DNA from: Candidatus Zipacnadia bacterium
Lineage (GTDB): Bacteria; Armatimonadota; Zipacnadia; Zipacnadales; Zipacnadaceae
Length of the DNA stretch: 5,803 bases
Assembly (NCBI GenBank): GCA_029821455.1
Contig: JALGTI010000300.1
Location: 1-5,803, forward strand
Direction: 5' to 3'
Shown: one piece after another, positions 5,584 to 5,803 of the stretch
How positions within the stretch are numbered: position 1 is the stretch's first letter
How the letters are laid out: every line of letters starts with the position of its first letter
Translations under genes and position numbers: made by a program
Notes under the pieces: model-generated
The model's input: only the letters and a program-made list of their open reading frames with translations
Database searches by the model: none
Told to the model about the DNA's origin: nothing

Positions 5584-5803
5584 TCACAGGCCTCGCAGCG
5601 GTGGTGGCCCCATCCACTGCCGACTTCCCCCGCGAACAGACAACCGACCCTGCATATTCTGTAGCATGTACTTGGCCTCTTCTTTAGTCGGCTTTTCATT
5701 GAGATTGTACTGATAGGCAGTTGCGTCAGAGTAGACATAGAAAGTTGCATCAACTTGGCGGCCTATCTCGCTATATGCTTGCTCAGCCATTGCCTGGTAG
5801 TCG
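5557..5803 (-). repeat. Tandem duplication, copy B (truncated by window edge)
   Basis: Direct repeat partner of 4995-5285, in the same orientation. Homology is still strong at the right edge, so the repeat continues beyond the window. Its 3' boundary lies about 27 nt after the stop codon of the partial gene. Confidence 0.8.
5584..5803 (-). CDS. Paralogue of the small lipoprotein, 3' part only
   Basis: The frame is open to the right edge; the first visible codons read DYQAMAEQAYSEIG, matching the interior of the neighbouring lipoprotein, so the ATG at 5790 is internal and not the start. By my count about 58 of 72 aligned residues are identical to the complete copy. Differences cluster in the charged stretch after AYQYNL and in the HVRGE/SVRGG segment. 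The tail is short (QWMGPPPLRGL), lacking the 15-residue proline-rich block. The gene ends 119 nt before the start of the complete copy, in the same orientation. A signal peptide is expected outside the window by analogy. The family is not recognised. Confidence 0.72.
   Translation of the reverse strand, partial: DYQAMAEQAYSEIGRQVDATFYVYSDATAYQYNLNEKPTKEEAKYMLQNMQGRLSVRGGSRQWMGPPPLRGL

Noticed and set aside
1..5803. Insertion sequences, CRISPR arrays, tRNA or rRNA genes
   Set aside because: I saw no transposase motifs, terminal inverted repeats, regularly spaced repeats, or tRNA/rRNA-like conserved segments; the only direct repeat is the lipoprotein gene duplication.

Overview
This window is GC-rich bacterial DNA in which every gene I can support is on the minus strand. 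The long plus-strand open frames are antisense shadows. In order of transcription (right to left) it holds: (1) the 3' part of a small lipoprotein-like gene cut by the right edge; (2) a complete tandem paralogue of it, encoding a 147-residue lipoprotein with a proline-rich tail; (3) a C45-type autoproteolytic amidase/acyltransferase of the penicillin acyltransferase family; (4) a trimethylamine methyltransferase (MttB) family protein without pyrrolysine; and (5) an exported transglutaminase-like protein with C-terminal fibronectin type III-like domains. Gene 5 is split by a frameshift and runs off the left edge.

Gene spacing is about 119, 85, 74 and 247 nt. Purine-rich Shine-Dalgarno sequences precede the four visible starts. 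Co-transcription is plausible but not shown; I see no convincing promoter and no hairpin followed by a T-run. The taxon cannot be fixed from this window. Large secreted transglutaminase/FnIII proteins together with orphan MttB homologues recall uncultured Planctomycetota-, Armatimonadota- or Hydrogenedentota-like bacteria, but that is from memory and weak.

No obvious pathway links the genes. MttB relatives demethylate quaternary amines using a corrinoid protein, C45 enzymes cleave or transfer acyl groups on amides, and the transglutaminase-like protein and lipoproteins look exported. A link such as release of a methylated amine from an amide and then demethylation is speculation.

The most notable signals are structural. 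The lipoprotein gene is tandemly duplicated together with a short 3' flank, and the copies differ by an exact in-frame 45-nt proline-rich block bordered by GGTGGC repeats. The transglutaminase gene changes frame at about position 858, just where its family normally has an extra linker. The C45 enzyme seems to lack about 40 residues after its catalytic region. Two neighbouring genes with apparent internal losses suggest either a decaying locus or an assembly problem. I did not find a convincing new defence or mobile system.
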